Of a stretch of 64,000 nucleotides of DNA, positions 33,362-41,959 are shown piece after piece (position 1 is the stretch's first letter; each line of letters starts with the position of its first letter). Source of the DNA: Sphingomonas kyeonggiensis (GTDB taxonomy: Bacteria > Pseudomonadota > Alphaproteobacteria > Sphingomonadales > Sphingomonadaceae); assembly GCF_014196745.1 (NCBI RefSeq), contig NZ_JACIEH010000003.1:744001-808000 (forward strand). The letters are read 5' to 3'. The notes beneath the pieces are model-generated. The model was not told the origin of the DNA. It saw only the letters and a program-made list of their open reading frames with translations, and did no database searches. The position numbers and the translations under genes were made by a program.

Positions 33362-34851
33362 TGGAACGATCGACAGGCAATTGGTGGGAGACACGCTGGT
33401 TCGCGCTCGCCGCGATCCTGGCGTCGTGCGTGCCCCTGCTCGCGCCCGCCCTGCCGCCGCTTGCCGACCTGCCCGGCCATATCGGGCGCTACCATATCGC
33501 GGCCCAACTCCATGCATCGGCCGACCTGCAGCGGCACTGGATCTTCCAATGGAGTCTGGTCGGCAATCTCGGCGTCGACCTGATCGTCCAGGCGCTGTCG
33601 CCGGTGCTGGATGCGGAGGCGGCCGCCAAGCTGGTCGTGCTGCTGATCCCGCCGCTCTGGGTAAGCGGGCTGATCCTGCTCGCGCGGCGTGCGGGAGGCA
33701 GTCTTTCGCCCGCCGCCGCCTTCGGCTTCCCGCTCGTCTATGGCTATGCCTTCCAGTTCGGTTTCGTGAACTTCATGCTCGCCGCCGGGCTGGCGCTGCA
33801 CGCGCTGCTGCTGTGGTGCGCACTATCGAGCCGGCCCGCGCTCAGGTCGGTGCTGTTCGTGCCGATCGCCTTCGTCCTCTGGATCGCGCACAGCTTCGGC
33901 TGGGGCATGTTCGGGCTGCTCGCCTTCGCCGCCGAATGGGTCCGCCAGCGCGAGGCGGGGCGGGGTCGGGGAGCAGCGCTGGTCCGCGCCGGCGCCTGGT
34001 GCCTGCCGCTCGCCGGCCCGGCCTTGCTGATGCTCGGTGCGCCGTCGGGCGACGGCGCACTCTGGGACTGGAAGGCCAAGGCGAGCTGGTTCCCTTCGCT
34101 GCTGCGCGAGCGGTGGAAATGGTACGATGTCGGCTGCGCGGCATTGTTGTTCGCGCTGCTCTGGGCCGCGGTGCGCGACCGGCGCCTCCGCTTCGATCCG
34201 CTCACCGGCACCGCGGCCCTGCTCTGCCTCATCGCCTTTGTCGCGCTGCCGCGGCTGATCGTCGGCGGCGCCTATGTCGACATGCGCATGCTCGCGCCTG
34301 CGCTCGCCCTCGCGCTGGCCGCGGTGCGGGTGCGGCCGGGGCACGCGCGGCTGGAGCGCTGGCTGGCGTTGGCCGGCGCCGGCTTCTTCGCGTTGCGAAT
34401 CACCACGTCGACGATCGCCTTCCTGCTCTTCGCCCAGACCCAGCAGGCCGCGCTCGAGGCGGTCGATCATATCCCGCGCGGCGCCGGGGTGCTGGTACTG
34501 GTCAACGAACCCTGCTCGTCGCAGTGGCACAGCGACCGGCTCGGCCATATCGCCGGCATCGCGGTGGCGCGACGCGACGTGTTCGAGAACGGGCAATGGG
34601 CGCTGGAGGGCCAGCAGCTGCTCCGCGCCCGCCATCCCGAGGCCGATCCCTACCGAATCGATCCCTCGCAGCTCGTCTATCCGGCGGTGTGCGAGTACAA
34701 GACGACGCATTTCGACGAGGCGATCCGCGATTTCGATCGCGGCACCTTCCGCTATGTCTGGACGCTCGATTTCCCCGCCCGGCCGGCTCTGGCGGGCGAT
34801 GTGCGGCTGGTCTGGTCGAACAAAGTGTCCGCGCTGTACGCCGTGAAGTGA
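33361..34851 (+). CDS. Polytopic membrane protein, paralogue A
   Basis: The protein has 496 residues and about ten membrane helices. Its ATG shares one base with the previous stop. It begins NWWETRWFALAAILASCVPL, and has PPLADLPGHIGRYH near residue 37, WSLVGNLGVDL near 65 and FGFVNFMLAAGLALH near 135. The next gene repeats all of these blocks in the same order, so the two are tandem paralogues. The conserved Asp/His/Arg in LADLPGHIGRYH may be functional. No family name is certain; a GT-C-type fold is a reasonable guess. Confidence 0.68.
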   Translation: MERSTGNWWETRWFALAAILASCVPLLAPALPPLADLPGHIGRYHIAAQLHASADLQRHWIFQWSLVGNLGVDLIVQALSPVLDAEAAAKLVVLLIPPLWVSGLILLARRAGGSLSPAAAFGFPLVYGYAFQFGFVNFMLAAGLALHALLLWCALSSRPALRSVLFVPIAFVLWIAHSFGWGMFGLLAFAAEWVRQREAGRGRGAALVRAGAWCLPLAGPALLMLGAPSGDGALWDWKAKASWFPSLLRERWKWYDVGCAALLFALLWAAVRDRRLRFDPLTGTAALLCLIAFVALPRLIVGGAYVDMRMLAPALALALAAVRVRPGHARLERWLALAGAGFFALRITTSTIAFLLFAQTQQAALEAVDHIPRGAGVLVLVNEPCSSQWHSDRLGHIAGIAVARRDVFENGQWALEGQQLLRARHPEADPYRIDPSQLVYPAVCEYKTTHFDEAIRDFDRGTFRYVWTLDFPARPALAGDVRLVWSNKVSALYAVK

Positions 34852-34896
34852 TCCGCCGCTTGCGGCGAGGGGCTTTGCTCCCGTAGAAGCCCCCGG

Positions 34897-36675
34897 ATGA
34901 ACAGGGGCGACGCGTTACAATGGTGGCAGACACGATGGTTCGTGGCGCTCTGCACCTTCATTGCCATCATTCCGCTGATCTGGCCGACCATCCCGCCCTT
35001 GGTCGATCTGCCGGGGCACATGGGGCGCTACGGCGTCCAGTTCACCTACGACCAATATCCCTTCCTGCGCGAATGGTATGATTTCCGCTGGAGCCTGATG
35101 GGCAATCTCGGGGTCGATCTGCTGGTCATCCCGCTCCACTATGTCTTCGGGCTCGAGCTGGCGGTGAAGCTGATCGTCATCGCGATTCCCGCGATGACCG
35201 TGGCGGGCATGCTGTGGATCGCGCGCGAAGTGCATGGCCGCATCCCGGCCACCGCGCTGTTCGCGCTGCCGCTCGCCTATGCCTTCCCGTTCCATTTCGG
35301 CTTCGTCAATTTCGCGCTGTCGATGGCGTTCGCCCTGCTCGCCTTCGGCTGGTGGCTGCGACTGGCGCGGCTCGGCAAGTTCACCTTCCGCACCCTGGTG
35401 TTCCTGCCGATCTCGGTGCTGATCTGGGTCTGCCACACCTATGGCTGGGGGCTGCTCGGCATACTCGCCTTCTCGGCCGAGCTGATCCGCCAGCACGATC
35501 TGCGCCGCAATCCCGACCTGCCCTGGTACAAGGACCTGTTCGGCGGCTGGTTCCTGCCCTGCTTCTATGCCGGCCTGCAGTGTATCGTGCTGGTGCCGCC
35601 GGCGCTGCTGATGGTGCTGTGGCGCTCGGGCGGCCATGTCAGCGGCCAGACCTTCGACATGTTCAACTGGCGCGCGAAGATGCTGTGGATCACCCAGGTC
35701 TTCCGCGATCGCTGGCAGCTGTTCGATCTTGCCTCGGTCGGCGTCCTGTTCCTGCTGCTGTTCAAGGCGGTGCGCGATCCGAACATCCAGTATTCGCGCA
35801 ACCTGACGCTGTCGGCGATCTTCCTGGCCCTGGTCTATGCGCTGCTGCCGCGCGTCGTGTTCGGCTCGGCCTATGCCGACATGCGGCTGGTGCCCTTCCT
35901 GCTCGCCATCGGCATCCTCGCGATCCGGCCCAAGCCTGGCCTGTCGATTCGCGGCGCCGCCACGGTCGCGGCGCTCGGCATGGCGTTCTTCTGCATCCGC
36001 ATCGGCGCGACCACCTGGAGCTTCCTGCAATATGGCAGCACCTATGATCGCGAGCTGAAGGCGCTCGACCATCTGCCCAAGGGCGCGCGGCTGATCACCT
36101 TCGTCGGCGAGACCTGTCGCTATGAGTGGAAGCAGACCCGCCTCCAGCACCTCCCGGCGATCGCGCTGGAGCGCAAGCTTGCCTACACCAACGATCAATG
36201 GTCGATGGCCGGCGGGCAGCTGCTCACCGTGCGCTATGCGGCGGCCAAGCGCTTCGCCCATGATCCCTCGCAGATCGTCACCGACGTGCAGTGTCCGCGC
36301 GAATATTGGCGGCCGGTCGCCTGGGCGCTGTCGCGTTTCCCGCGCGATGCGTTCGACTATGTCTGGATGATCGAGCCGCCGAAATATGATCCGCGCTTCA
36401 ACCAGGGCCTGGTCGAGCTATGGCGCGACGGCGAGAGCGCGCTGTTCAGGGTCGATCATTCGGTGCCCGCGCCGGTGATCGAGCCCGGCGAGCTGCCGGT
36501 GCCGCGCTGGGAGCGCGACGTCATCCTGCGCGAAGGCCATGGCGGCGAGAGCCGCCTGCCCGATCCCGAGGCGAGCCCGGTGCCGGAGCCCGAGGAATCA
36601 CCGGTGCCGACTCCCACGCCGACGCCGTCGCCCAGTCCGACGCACAAGGCGAAGCACAAGGGCAAGCGGCACTAA
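34897..36675 (+). CDS. Polytopic membrane protein, paralogue B, with charged Pro-rich tail
   Basis: The protein has 592 residues and is a tandem paralogue of the preceding gene: QWWQTRWFVALCTFIAIIPL, PPLVDLPGHMGRYGV, WSLMGNLGVDLLV and FGFVNFALSMAFALLAFGWW are shared. It has about ten helices and a soluble domain (about 350-530) with a Cys in FVGETCRYEW. Unlike its neighbour it ends in a low-complexity tail (SPVPEPEESPVPTPTPTPSP ...) finishing KHKGKRH, a Pro/Glu stalk plus a basic tip. Its last 4 bases overlap the convergent acyltransferase-like gene. Confidence 0.68.
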   Translation: MNRGDALQWWQTRWFVALCTFIAIIPLIWPTIPPLVDLPGHMGRYGVQFTYDQYPFLREWYDFRWSLMGNLGVDLLVIPLHYVFGLELAVKLIVIAIPAMTVAGMLWIAREVHGRIPATALFALPLAYAFPFHFGFVNFALSMAFALLAFGWWLRLARLGKFTFRTLVFLPISVLIWVCHTYGWGLLGILAFSAELIRQHDLRRNPDLPWYKDLFGGWFLPCFYAGLQCIVLVPPALLMVLWRSGGHVSGQTFDMFNWRAKMLWITQVFRDRWQLFDLASVGVLFLLLFKAVRDPNIQYSRNLTLSAIFLALVYALLPRVVFGSAYADMRLVPFLLAIGILAIRPKPGLSIRGAATVAALGMAFFCIRIGATTWSFLQYGSTYDRELKALDHLPKGARLITFVGETCRYEWKQTRLQHLPAIALERKLAYTNDQWSMAGGQLLTVRYAAAKRFAHDPSQIVTDVQCPREYWRPVAWALSRFPRDAFDYVWMIEPPKYDPRFNQGLVELWRDGESALFRVDHSVPAPVIEPGELPVPRWERDVILREGHGGESRLPDPEASPVPEPEESPVPTPTPTPSPSPTHKAKHKGKRH

Positions 36676-37811
36676 CCGCCGCGGCGGAAGGGCGTCAGCT
36701 CGCCGAGATATTCCTGCTCCTGGGCGACCGATTCGCGCTCGCGCTCGAGATAGTCGGAAACGGCGCGGCGGAAGCCCGGATCGGGAAGGTAATGCGCCGA
36801 CCAGGTGGTCACCGGCGCATAGCCGCGCGCCAGCTTGTGCTCGCCCTGGGCGCCCGCCTCCACGCGTTGCAGCCCGCGCGCGATCGCGGCGTCGATCGCC
36901 TGATAGTAGCAGAGCTCAAAATGCAGGAAGGGCACTTCCTCGGTGCAGCCCCAATAGCGGCCGTAGAGTGTGTCGGCGCCGATCAGGTTGAGCGCGCCGG
37001 CGATGGGCTGGTCGCCCCGATAGGCGAGGATCAGCAGCACCTTGTCCGCCATCTCGCGGCCGAGCAGCGAGAAGAACTCGCGGGTCAGATAGGGGCGGCC
37101 CCATTTGCGGCTGCCAGTGTCCTGGTAGAAGGTCCAGAACACGTCCCAATGCGCCTCGTCGATCTCGCCGCCGCTCAGGTGACGGATCGTCAGCCCCTCC
37201 ACCGCCGCCGCGCGCTCCTTGCGGATGGCCTTGCGCTTGCGGCTGGCGAGCACGCCCAGGAACGCGTCGAAATCGCCATAGCCTTCGTTCGCCCAGTGGA
37301 ACTGGGTGCCGGCGCGGATCAGCCAGCCGGCTTCCTCGAACAGAGGGAGCTGGGCGTCGTCGAGGAAGGTGACGTGCGCCGAGGACAGCCGGTTCTGGTC
37401 GGTCACCGCCTCGATTCCGGCGATCAGCCCGGGTGCCATCGCGCCGTCGCGCAGCAGCAGCCGCGGGCCGGGCACGGGGGTGAAGGGCACTGCGACCTGC
37501 AGCTTGGGATAATATTGCCCGCCCGCCTGCTCCCAGGCGTCGGCCCAGGCATGGTCGAAGACATATTCGCCCTGACTGTGGCTCTTGGCATAGGCCGGGG
37601 CGATCGCGGCGGGCACGCCCTGGCCGTCCTCGATGACGATCGGCAGCGATTGCCAGCCGGCGCGCGGGCTCACCGATCCCGAGCGTTCGAGGATCGACAG
37701 GAAGGCATGGCTGACGAACGGGTTGCGGTCGCCCGCGCACGCATCCCAGTCGCCCGGCAGGATCGAGCGGACTCCATCGGCGATGCGGGCGGTCACGGAA
37801 GCGGCGGGCAC
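36672..37811 (-). CDS. GNAT-like acyltransferase of the COG3146/DUF482 family
   Basis: The protein has about 379 residues. The sequence NPFVSHAFLSILERSGSVSP, then WQSLPIVIEDGQGVPAAIAP, and the C-terminal FHFELCYYQAIDAAIARGL / EAGAQGEHKLARGYAPVTT are hallmarks of the DUF482 family, whose fold is a double GNAT like FemAB peptidoglycan-modifying enzymes. The substrate is not known. The frame is open to 38024 but upstream codons look non-coding; the GTG at 37811 is the most plausible start, without a clear ribosome site, so the N-terminus is uncertain by about 5-20 residues. Confidence 0.8.
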   Translation of the reverse strand: MPAASVTARIADGVRSILPGDWDACAGDRNPFVSHAFLSILERSGSVSPRAGWQSLPIVIEDGQGVPAAIAPAYAKSHSQGEYVFDHAWADAWEQAGGQYYPKLQVAVPFTPVPGPRLLLRDGAMAPGLIAGIEAVTDQNRLSSAHVTFLDDAQLPLFEEAGWLIRAGTQFHWANEGYGDFDAFLGVLASRKRKAIRKERAAAVEGLTIRHLSGGEIDEAHWDVFWTFYQDTGSRKWGRPYLTREFFSLLGREMADKVLLILAYRGDQPIAGALNLIGADTLYGRYWGCTEEVPFLHFELCYYQAIDAAIARGLQRVEAGAQGEHKLARGYAPVTTWSAHYLPDPGFRRAVSDYLERERESVAQEQEYLGELTPFRRGG

Positions 37812-38037
37812 GGGGGACAGATAGGGACGACGCCCCCGGAAGGGCAATGGCCCGCGCTTGCAATGTAGGATTTCGCCTGCTCCATGCTGGTGGATGCAAG
37901 CCAGCTTCGTTTCCCGCGCCAATCGCCTTCTTCGCGGGGCGCGGCATGGGTGGGGAAAACAGGGGCCCCGTAGCGTATGTTTCGTAAACTTCCGCGCCCC
38001 GCGGCCGGCCCGAATCGGCCGCATCCCGCCGGCTGCG

Positions 38038-39309
38038 TCAGCCGCGCTTCCCGTCGTCCCGGGTGATCCGCACCTCGCGCTGGGGCAGCGCCAGCGCGAT
38101 GCCGTGCTCCTTGAACATCGCCCAGAGCCGGTTGAGCACGTCGCTCTTCACATTGCCGACGCCGCTCTCGGGATCGCTGATCCAGGTGAGTATCTCGTGC
38201 TCCACGCCGCTCTCGCCGAAGGCCGAGAGGCGGACATTGGTCGGCGGGTCGTTGAGCGCGCGCGGGCTCTCCTTGGCGGCGCGCAGCATCAGCTCCTGGG
38301 CGAGCTTGAGGTCGCAGTCATAGGCGACGGTGACGGGAATGCGGACGCGGACATTGCGATCGGTGTACGACCAGTTCTCCACTTCCTGGGTCATCAGGAT
38401 CTCGTTCGGGATCAGATGCTCCTTGCCGTCGCGGGTGACGACGCTGACCGCGCGGACGCCGATCTTGTTCACCCAGCCGAAGCTGTCGCCCACCACGATC
38501 ACGTCGCCCGGCTTGATCGAGCGGTCCATCAGCAGGATGATCCCGGCGATCAGGTTGCCGATCGTCTTCTGCAGGCCGAAGCCGATCGCCAGGCCGAAGG
38601 CGCCGGAGAAGACCGCGAAGGCGGTGAGGTCGATCCCCAGCAGGTCGATGCCGACGAAGAAGGCGACGATCACCGCGGCGATCGCGGCCAGCTTCTGGAA
38701 CAGCAGCTTCTGGGTCGGGTCGAAGCCGCGGGCGCCTGCGATCCACTGGGTAAGGATGCGGTTGAACAGGCGGACGCCGGCGAAGAGCAGCAGCACGGTG
38801 ATGCTGATGCTCAGCAGCGAGAGCAGGGTGAGCCGCCGCGCGCCGATGTCGATGCCGACGCGCTCCAGCGTCTCGCGCGTCGCGGCGAACCCGCCGATCG
38901 CGTGGCTCAGGATCGCGGCAAAGGCGATCGCGGCCGCCGTCCAGGCGATCGAGCGCGGCAGGTTGAGCCCGCGCAGTACCGCGATGCTGAACATCGCGGC
39001 GGCGGCGCCGGTGGCGAAGCCCAGGCCCAGCGCCGCCAGCGGATGCCAGTTCCAGGCGGAGAGTATGATGCCGAGCAGCACGGTCGCGACGCCGTGGCGG
39101 ATCACTTCGCAGACGCGGCCGCTGAACAGCGGCCCGTGCTCGGCGTCGCGCGACCAATATTCGGCGATCCGCGGGCCGATGCGTCGCCCGGCCATCCAGC
39201 CGAGCGCGAGCGCCGCAACGGCAAGTCCTACGGCGATGCCTGCTTCGCTCAGCTCCGGAGGGGAGGGGAGATTGTGCCCCGCCAGCCAGTCGCCGAACCG
39301 CTGCATCAT
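38038..39309 (-). CDS. MscS-family mechanosensitive ion channel
   Basis: The protein has 423 residues. Several N-terminal helices precede the pore-lining helix, visible as AFAVFSGAFGLAIGFGLQKT near residue 240, followed by IGNLIAGIILLMDRSIKPGD and VGDSFGWVNKIGVRAVSVVT, the MscS beta domain. The C-terminal alpha/beta cage domain is present. It senses membrane tension and releases osmolytes. The start ATGATG overlaps the metC stop, so it is the third gene of the sseA-metC-mscS unit; an alternative start is one codon later (39306). Confidence 0.9.
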   Translation of the reverse strand: MMQRFGDWLAGHNLPSPPELSEAGIAVGLAVAALALGWMAGRRIGPRIAEYWSRDAEHGPLFSGRVCEVIRHGVATVLLGIILSAWNWHPLAALGLGFATGAAAAMFSIAVLRGLNLPRSIAWTAAAIAFAAILSHAIGGFAATRETLERVGIDIGARRLTLLSLLSISITVLLLFAGVRLFNRILTQWIAGARGFDPTQKLLFQKLAAIAAVIVAFFVGIDLLGIDLTAFAVFSGAFGLAIGFGLQKTIGNLIAGIILLMDRSIKPGDVIVVGDSFGWVNKIGVRAVSVVTRDGKEHLIPNEILMTQEVENWSYTDRNVRVRIPVTVAYDCDLKLAQELMLRAAKESPRALNDPPTNVRLSAFGESGVEHEILTWISDPESGVGNVKSDVLNRLWAMFKEHGIALALPQREVRITRDDGKRG

Positions 39310-40493
39310 CCCCGGGCGTCCCGGAATGCCGCGAGGCCCTGCTCCAGATCGGCGATCAGGTCGTCCGGGTCCTCGAGCCCGATCTGCAGGCGGACCACCG
39401 GCCCCTCGGCCTTCCACTCGGTGGCGGTGCGGAAGCGCTGCGGATCGACCGGCAGGGCCAGGCTCTCATAGCCGCCCCAGCTATAGCCGATGCCGAAATG
39501 CTCCAGGCTGTCGATCAGCGCCGCGCGTTCCTTCTCGCCGCCACCGTTCAGGACGAAGGAGAAGAGGCCCGATGCGCCCTTGAAGTCGCGGAGGAACAGG
39601 TCATGCCCCGGGCAGTCGGGCAGTGCCGGGTGGAGCACCCGCGCCACTTCGGGCCGGGTCTTGAGCCACTCGGCGATCTGCATCGCGGCGCGGCCATGCT
39701 GCTCCAGCCGGATCGCCATGGTCCGCAAGCCCCGGGCGCCGAGCCAGGCATCGTCGGGGCTGGCGGTCTGGCCGAGCTGGTAGCTGGTGTCGCGCAGCTT
39801 CTGATACTTGCCCTCGGCCGCGGTGACCGAGCCGAGCATCACGTCCGAATGGCCGACGACGTACTTGGTGGCGGCGAGGATGGTGTAGTCGATCCCCAGC
39901 TGGATCACCGGGAAAAGCAGGGGCGTCGCCCAGGTATTGTCGAGCACTGTGGCGATGCCGCGATTCTTCGCCACTGCGACGATCGCCGGCACGTCCTGCA
40001 CCTCGAAGGTCAGGCTGCCCGGGCTTTCGAGGAAGATCACCCTGGTGTTCTCGCGACACAGTGCCGCGATGCCCTCGCCGATCAGCGGATCGTAATAGGT
40101 GGTCTCGATGCCCATCCGCTTGAGCAGGCCGTTGGCGAAGTTGCGGGTGGGATCATAGGTGCTGTCGGGCACCAGCAGGTGATCGCCGGGCGACAGCAGG
40201 GCGAGCAGGGTCGAGATGATCGCGGCGACGCCCGAGGGGTAGAGCAGGGTCGCCTCGGCGCCGGGCTCCAGCTCGGTCAGCGCCTCGGCGAGCGACCACT
40301 GGGTCGGCGTGCCACGGCGGCCATAGAACAGGCGGTGATGCGTGTCCTTCGCGCCGCTGGCACGCAGGTCCGCGACATTATCGTAGAGGATCGTCGAGGC
40401 GCGCCAAACCGGCGGGTTGACGATGCCCTGGGTCCATTCCTTGCGCCGGCCGGCGGAAACAACCTTGGTCTTGTCGTGCTTTTCGCTGCTCAT
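39306..40493 (-). CDS. metC: Cystathionine beta-lyase
   Basis: The protein has 395 residues. This is a PLP enzyme of the Cys/Met metabolism family that splits cystathionine to homocysteine, pyruvate and ammonia. The PLP lysine is in ILAATKYVVGHSDVMLG near residue 203; YGRRGTPTQWSLAEAL and VPDSTYDPTRNF are typical MetC blocks, and WSLAEALTELE points to MetC rather than MetB. The ATG overlaps the sseA stop by 4 bases. Cystathionine gamma-lyase activity cannot be excluded. Confidence 0.88.
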   Translation of the reverse strand: MSSEKHDKTKVVSAGRRKEWTQGIVNPPVWRASTILYDNVADLRASGAKDTHHRLFYGRRGTPTQWSLAEALTELEPGAEATLLYPSGVAAIISTLLALLSPGDHLLVPDSTYDPTRNFANGLLKRMGIETTYYDPLIGEGIAALCRENTRVIFLESPGSLTFEVQDVPAIVAVAKNRGIATVLDNTWATPLLFPVIQLGIDYTILAATKYVVGHSDVMLGSVTAAEGKYQKLRDTSYQLGQTASPDDAWLGARGLRTMAIRLEQHGRAAMQIAEWLKTRPEVARVLHPALPDCPGHDLFLRDFKGASGLFSFVLNGGGEKERAALIDSLEHFGIGYSWGGYESLALPVDPQRFRTATEWKAEGPVVRLQIGLEDPDDLIADLEQGLAAFRDARG

Positions 40494-41314
40494 GCCGGGC
40501 CCAATGCCTTGGCGGTCTCGGGACGGCTACCCCATTCGGTCCAGCTGCCGTCATATAGCGCGGCTTCGTTGTCGAGCAGATGCGCGCCGAACGCCAGGAT
40601 CGCGGCGGTGATGCCTGAGCCACAGGTGGTGACCAGCGGCTGGCCGAGGTCGATGCCATGTTCCTCGAACACCGCCCGGATGTGCTCGGGTGCCTTCCAG
40701 GTGCCGTCGGCATTGAAGAATCTGGGGTACGGGATGTTCTTCGAGCCGGGAATATGTCCGGCAGCGACTTCCGCGCGCGGGTCCGCCTCCTCGCCGGTGA
40801 AGCGCGCCTGTCCGCGGGCGTCGGCGATCTGGCCGGTCTCTGCCTTCATCTCCTCGAGCGTGCGGGCGCGAGCCCTGGGCGCTCGGGCTTCGAAATCGCC
40901 GGGTTCGGTCTGGTGCGGCCCGGCGGTGCACAGACGGCCCTCGGCCTTCCACTTGGCCATGCCGCCGTCGAGAAGCGCCACGTCGACTCCGGCGAGCCGC
41001 AGCACCCACCAGGCGCGGCATGACGTGTGATGCGGGCTATTGTCGTACAGGACGATCGGCGTCTCGGTGCTGGCCCCCAGCGCGCGCAGCCGCTCGGCGA
41101 TCTTGGCGACGGTCGGCATGGTCGAGGGGAGCGGGCTGGTCTCGTCGACCAGCGTGTCGAGATCGAGGAAGCGTGCGCCCGCGATATGCTCGACCTCGAA
41201 CTCCGCCCGCGGGTTGCGCGGCGGCGATCCCGGGATCGTCGAGGTGTAGGTTGCATCGAGCACCAGCACATGATCTGCGCCGGCCAGCCATTCGGTCGTT
41301 ACGAGCCCGTCCAT
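40490..41314 (-). CDS. sseA: 3-mercaptopyruvate sulfurtransferase
   Basis: The protein has 274 residues with two rhodanese domains. The catalytic Cys231 sits in TTCGSGITA, the CGSGxTA loop that distinguishes mercaptopyruvate from thiosulfate sulfurtransferases. ARFLDLDTLVDETSPLPSTM and GHIPGSKNIPYPRFF are domain landmarks. The start at 41314 has AGGAGA 8 bases upstream; the frame is open to 41629 but that part overlaps queF and has no site. It is the first gene of the overlapping run with metC and mscS. Confidence 0.92.
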   Translation of the reverse strand: MDGLVTTEWLAGADHVLVLDATYTSTIPGSPPRNPRAEFEVEHIAGARFLDLDTLVDETSPLPSTMPTVAKIAERLRALGASTETPIVLYDNSPHHTSCRAWWVLRLAGVDVALLDGGMAKWKAEGRLCTAGPHQTEPGDFEARAPRARARTLEEMKAETGQIADARGQARFTGEEADPRAEVAAGHIPGSKNIPYPRFFNADGTWKAPEHIRAVFEEHGIDLGQPLVTTCGSGITAAILAFGAHLLDNEAALYDGSWTEWGSRPETAKALGPA

Positions 41315-41359
41315 GGCTTCGTCTCCTAGAAGGATGCAAACCGGCACGCAAACGCCTAC

Positions 41360-41815
41360 ATGGCCCGGATGGACGCCAAGCATCTCGGAAAAACCTCGAC
41401 TCTTCCCGCCACGCCGGAAGAGGCCGAGCTCGATTATGTGCCCAATCCACGCAAGGGCACGCGCTATCTCATCCGCTTCGCGGCACCCGAGTTCACCTCG
41501 CTCTGCCCGATCACCGGCCAGCCGGATTTCGCGCATCTGGTGATCGACTATGTGCCGAAGGACACGATCGTCGAATCCAAGTCGCTCAAGCTGTTCCTGG
41601 GCAGCTTCCGCAACCACGGCGCCTTCCACGAGGATTGCACCGTCGGCATCGGCCAGCGGCTGTTCGACGAGATGCAGCCGGAATGGCTCAGGATCGGCGG
41701 GTACTGGTATCCCCGCGGTGGTATACCGATCGATGTTTTCTGGCAGTCCGGTGCCGCTCCGGAAGGTGTCTGGGTACCCGACCAGGGGGTGCCGGGCTAT
41801 CGCGGCCGCGGCTGA
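41360..41815 (+). CDS. queF: NADPH-dependent 7-cyano-7-deazaguanine reductase
   Basis: The protein has 151 residues, the short (type I) QueF form. It reduces preQ0 to preQ1 in queuosine synthesis. The catalytic Cys49 is in SLCPITGQPDFA; ESKSLKLFLGSFRNHGAFHE, followed by DC, is the NADPH/QueF signature, with the conserved Asp. The gene is divergent from sseA with only 45 bases between the starts. ATG at 41360 or 41369; neither has a strong ribosome site. Confidence 0.95.
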   Translation: MARMDAKHLGKTSTLPATPEEAELDYVPNPRKGTRYLIRFAAPEFTSLCPITGQPDFAHLVIDYVPKDTIVESKSLKLFLGSFRNHGAFHEDCTVGIGQRLFDEMQPEWLRIGGYWYPRGGIPIDVFWQSGAAPEGVWVPDQGVPGYRGRG

Positions 41816-41830
41816 ACGCCGGATTTACAA

Positions 41831-41865
41831 GCTGCAGTGCGAGTCGTATCATGTCGCACTGCAGC
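41831..41865. repeat. Perfect 12-base-arm inverted repeat upstream of the GT4 gene
   Basis: GCTGCAGTGCGA (41831-41842) is the exact reverse complement of TCGCACTGCAGC (41854-41865), with an 11-base loop. It lies 16 bases after queF and about 95 before the glycosyltransferase start. There is no T-run, so it is either a 3' stabilising hairpin or an operator; the spacing from the GT4 start leaves room for either. Confidence 0.6.
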
Positions 41866-41959
41866 ATGATGAAACCTTATTGAAAACAGTTGGTTTGGAA
41901 GGGTGAGCGTGGGGGCAACACGCAATTGAGTTTGCGATAGCGAAAGGAAAGATCGGCGC

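Noticed and set aside
31613..33517. 634-residue minus-strand frame opposite the first GT-C-like gene
   Set aside because: Low-complexity Gln/Arg/Gly composition typical of GC-rich antisense frames.
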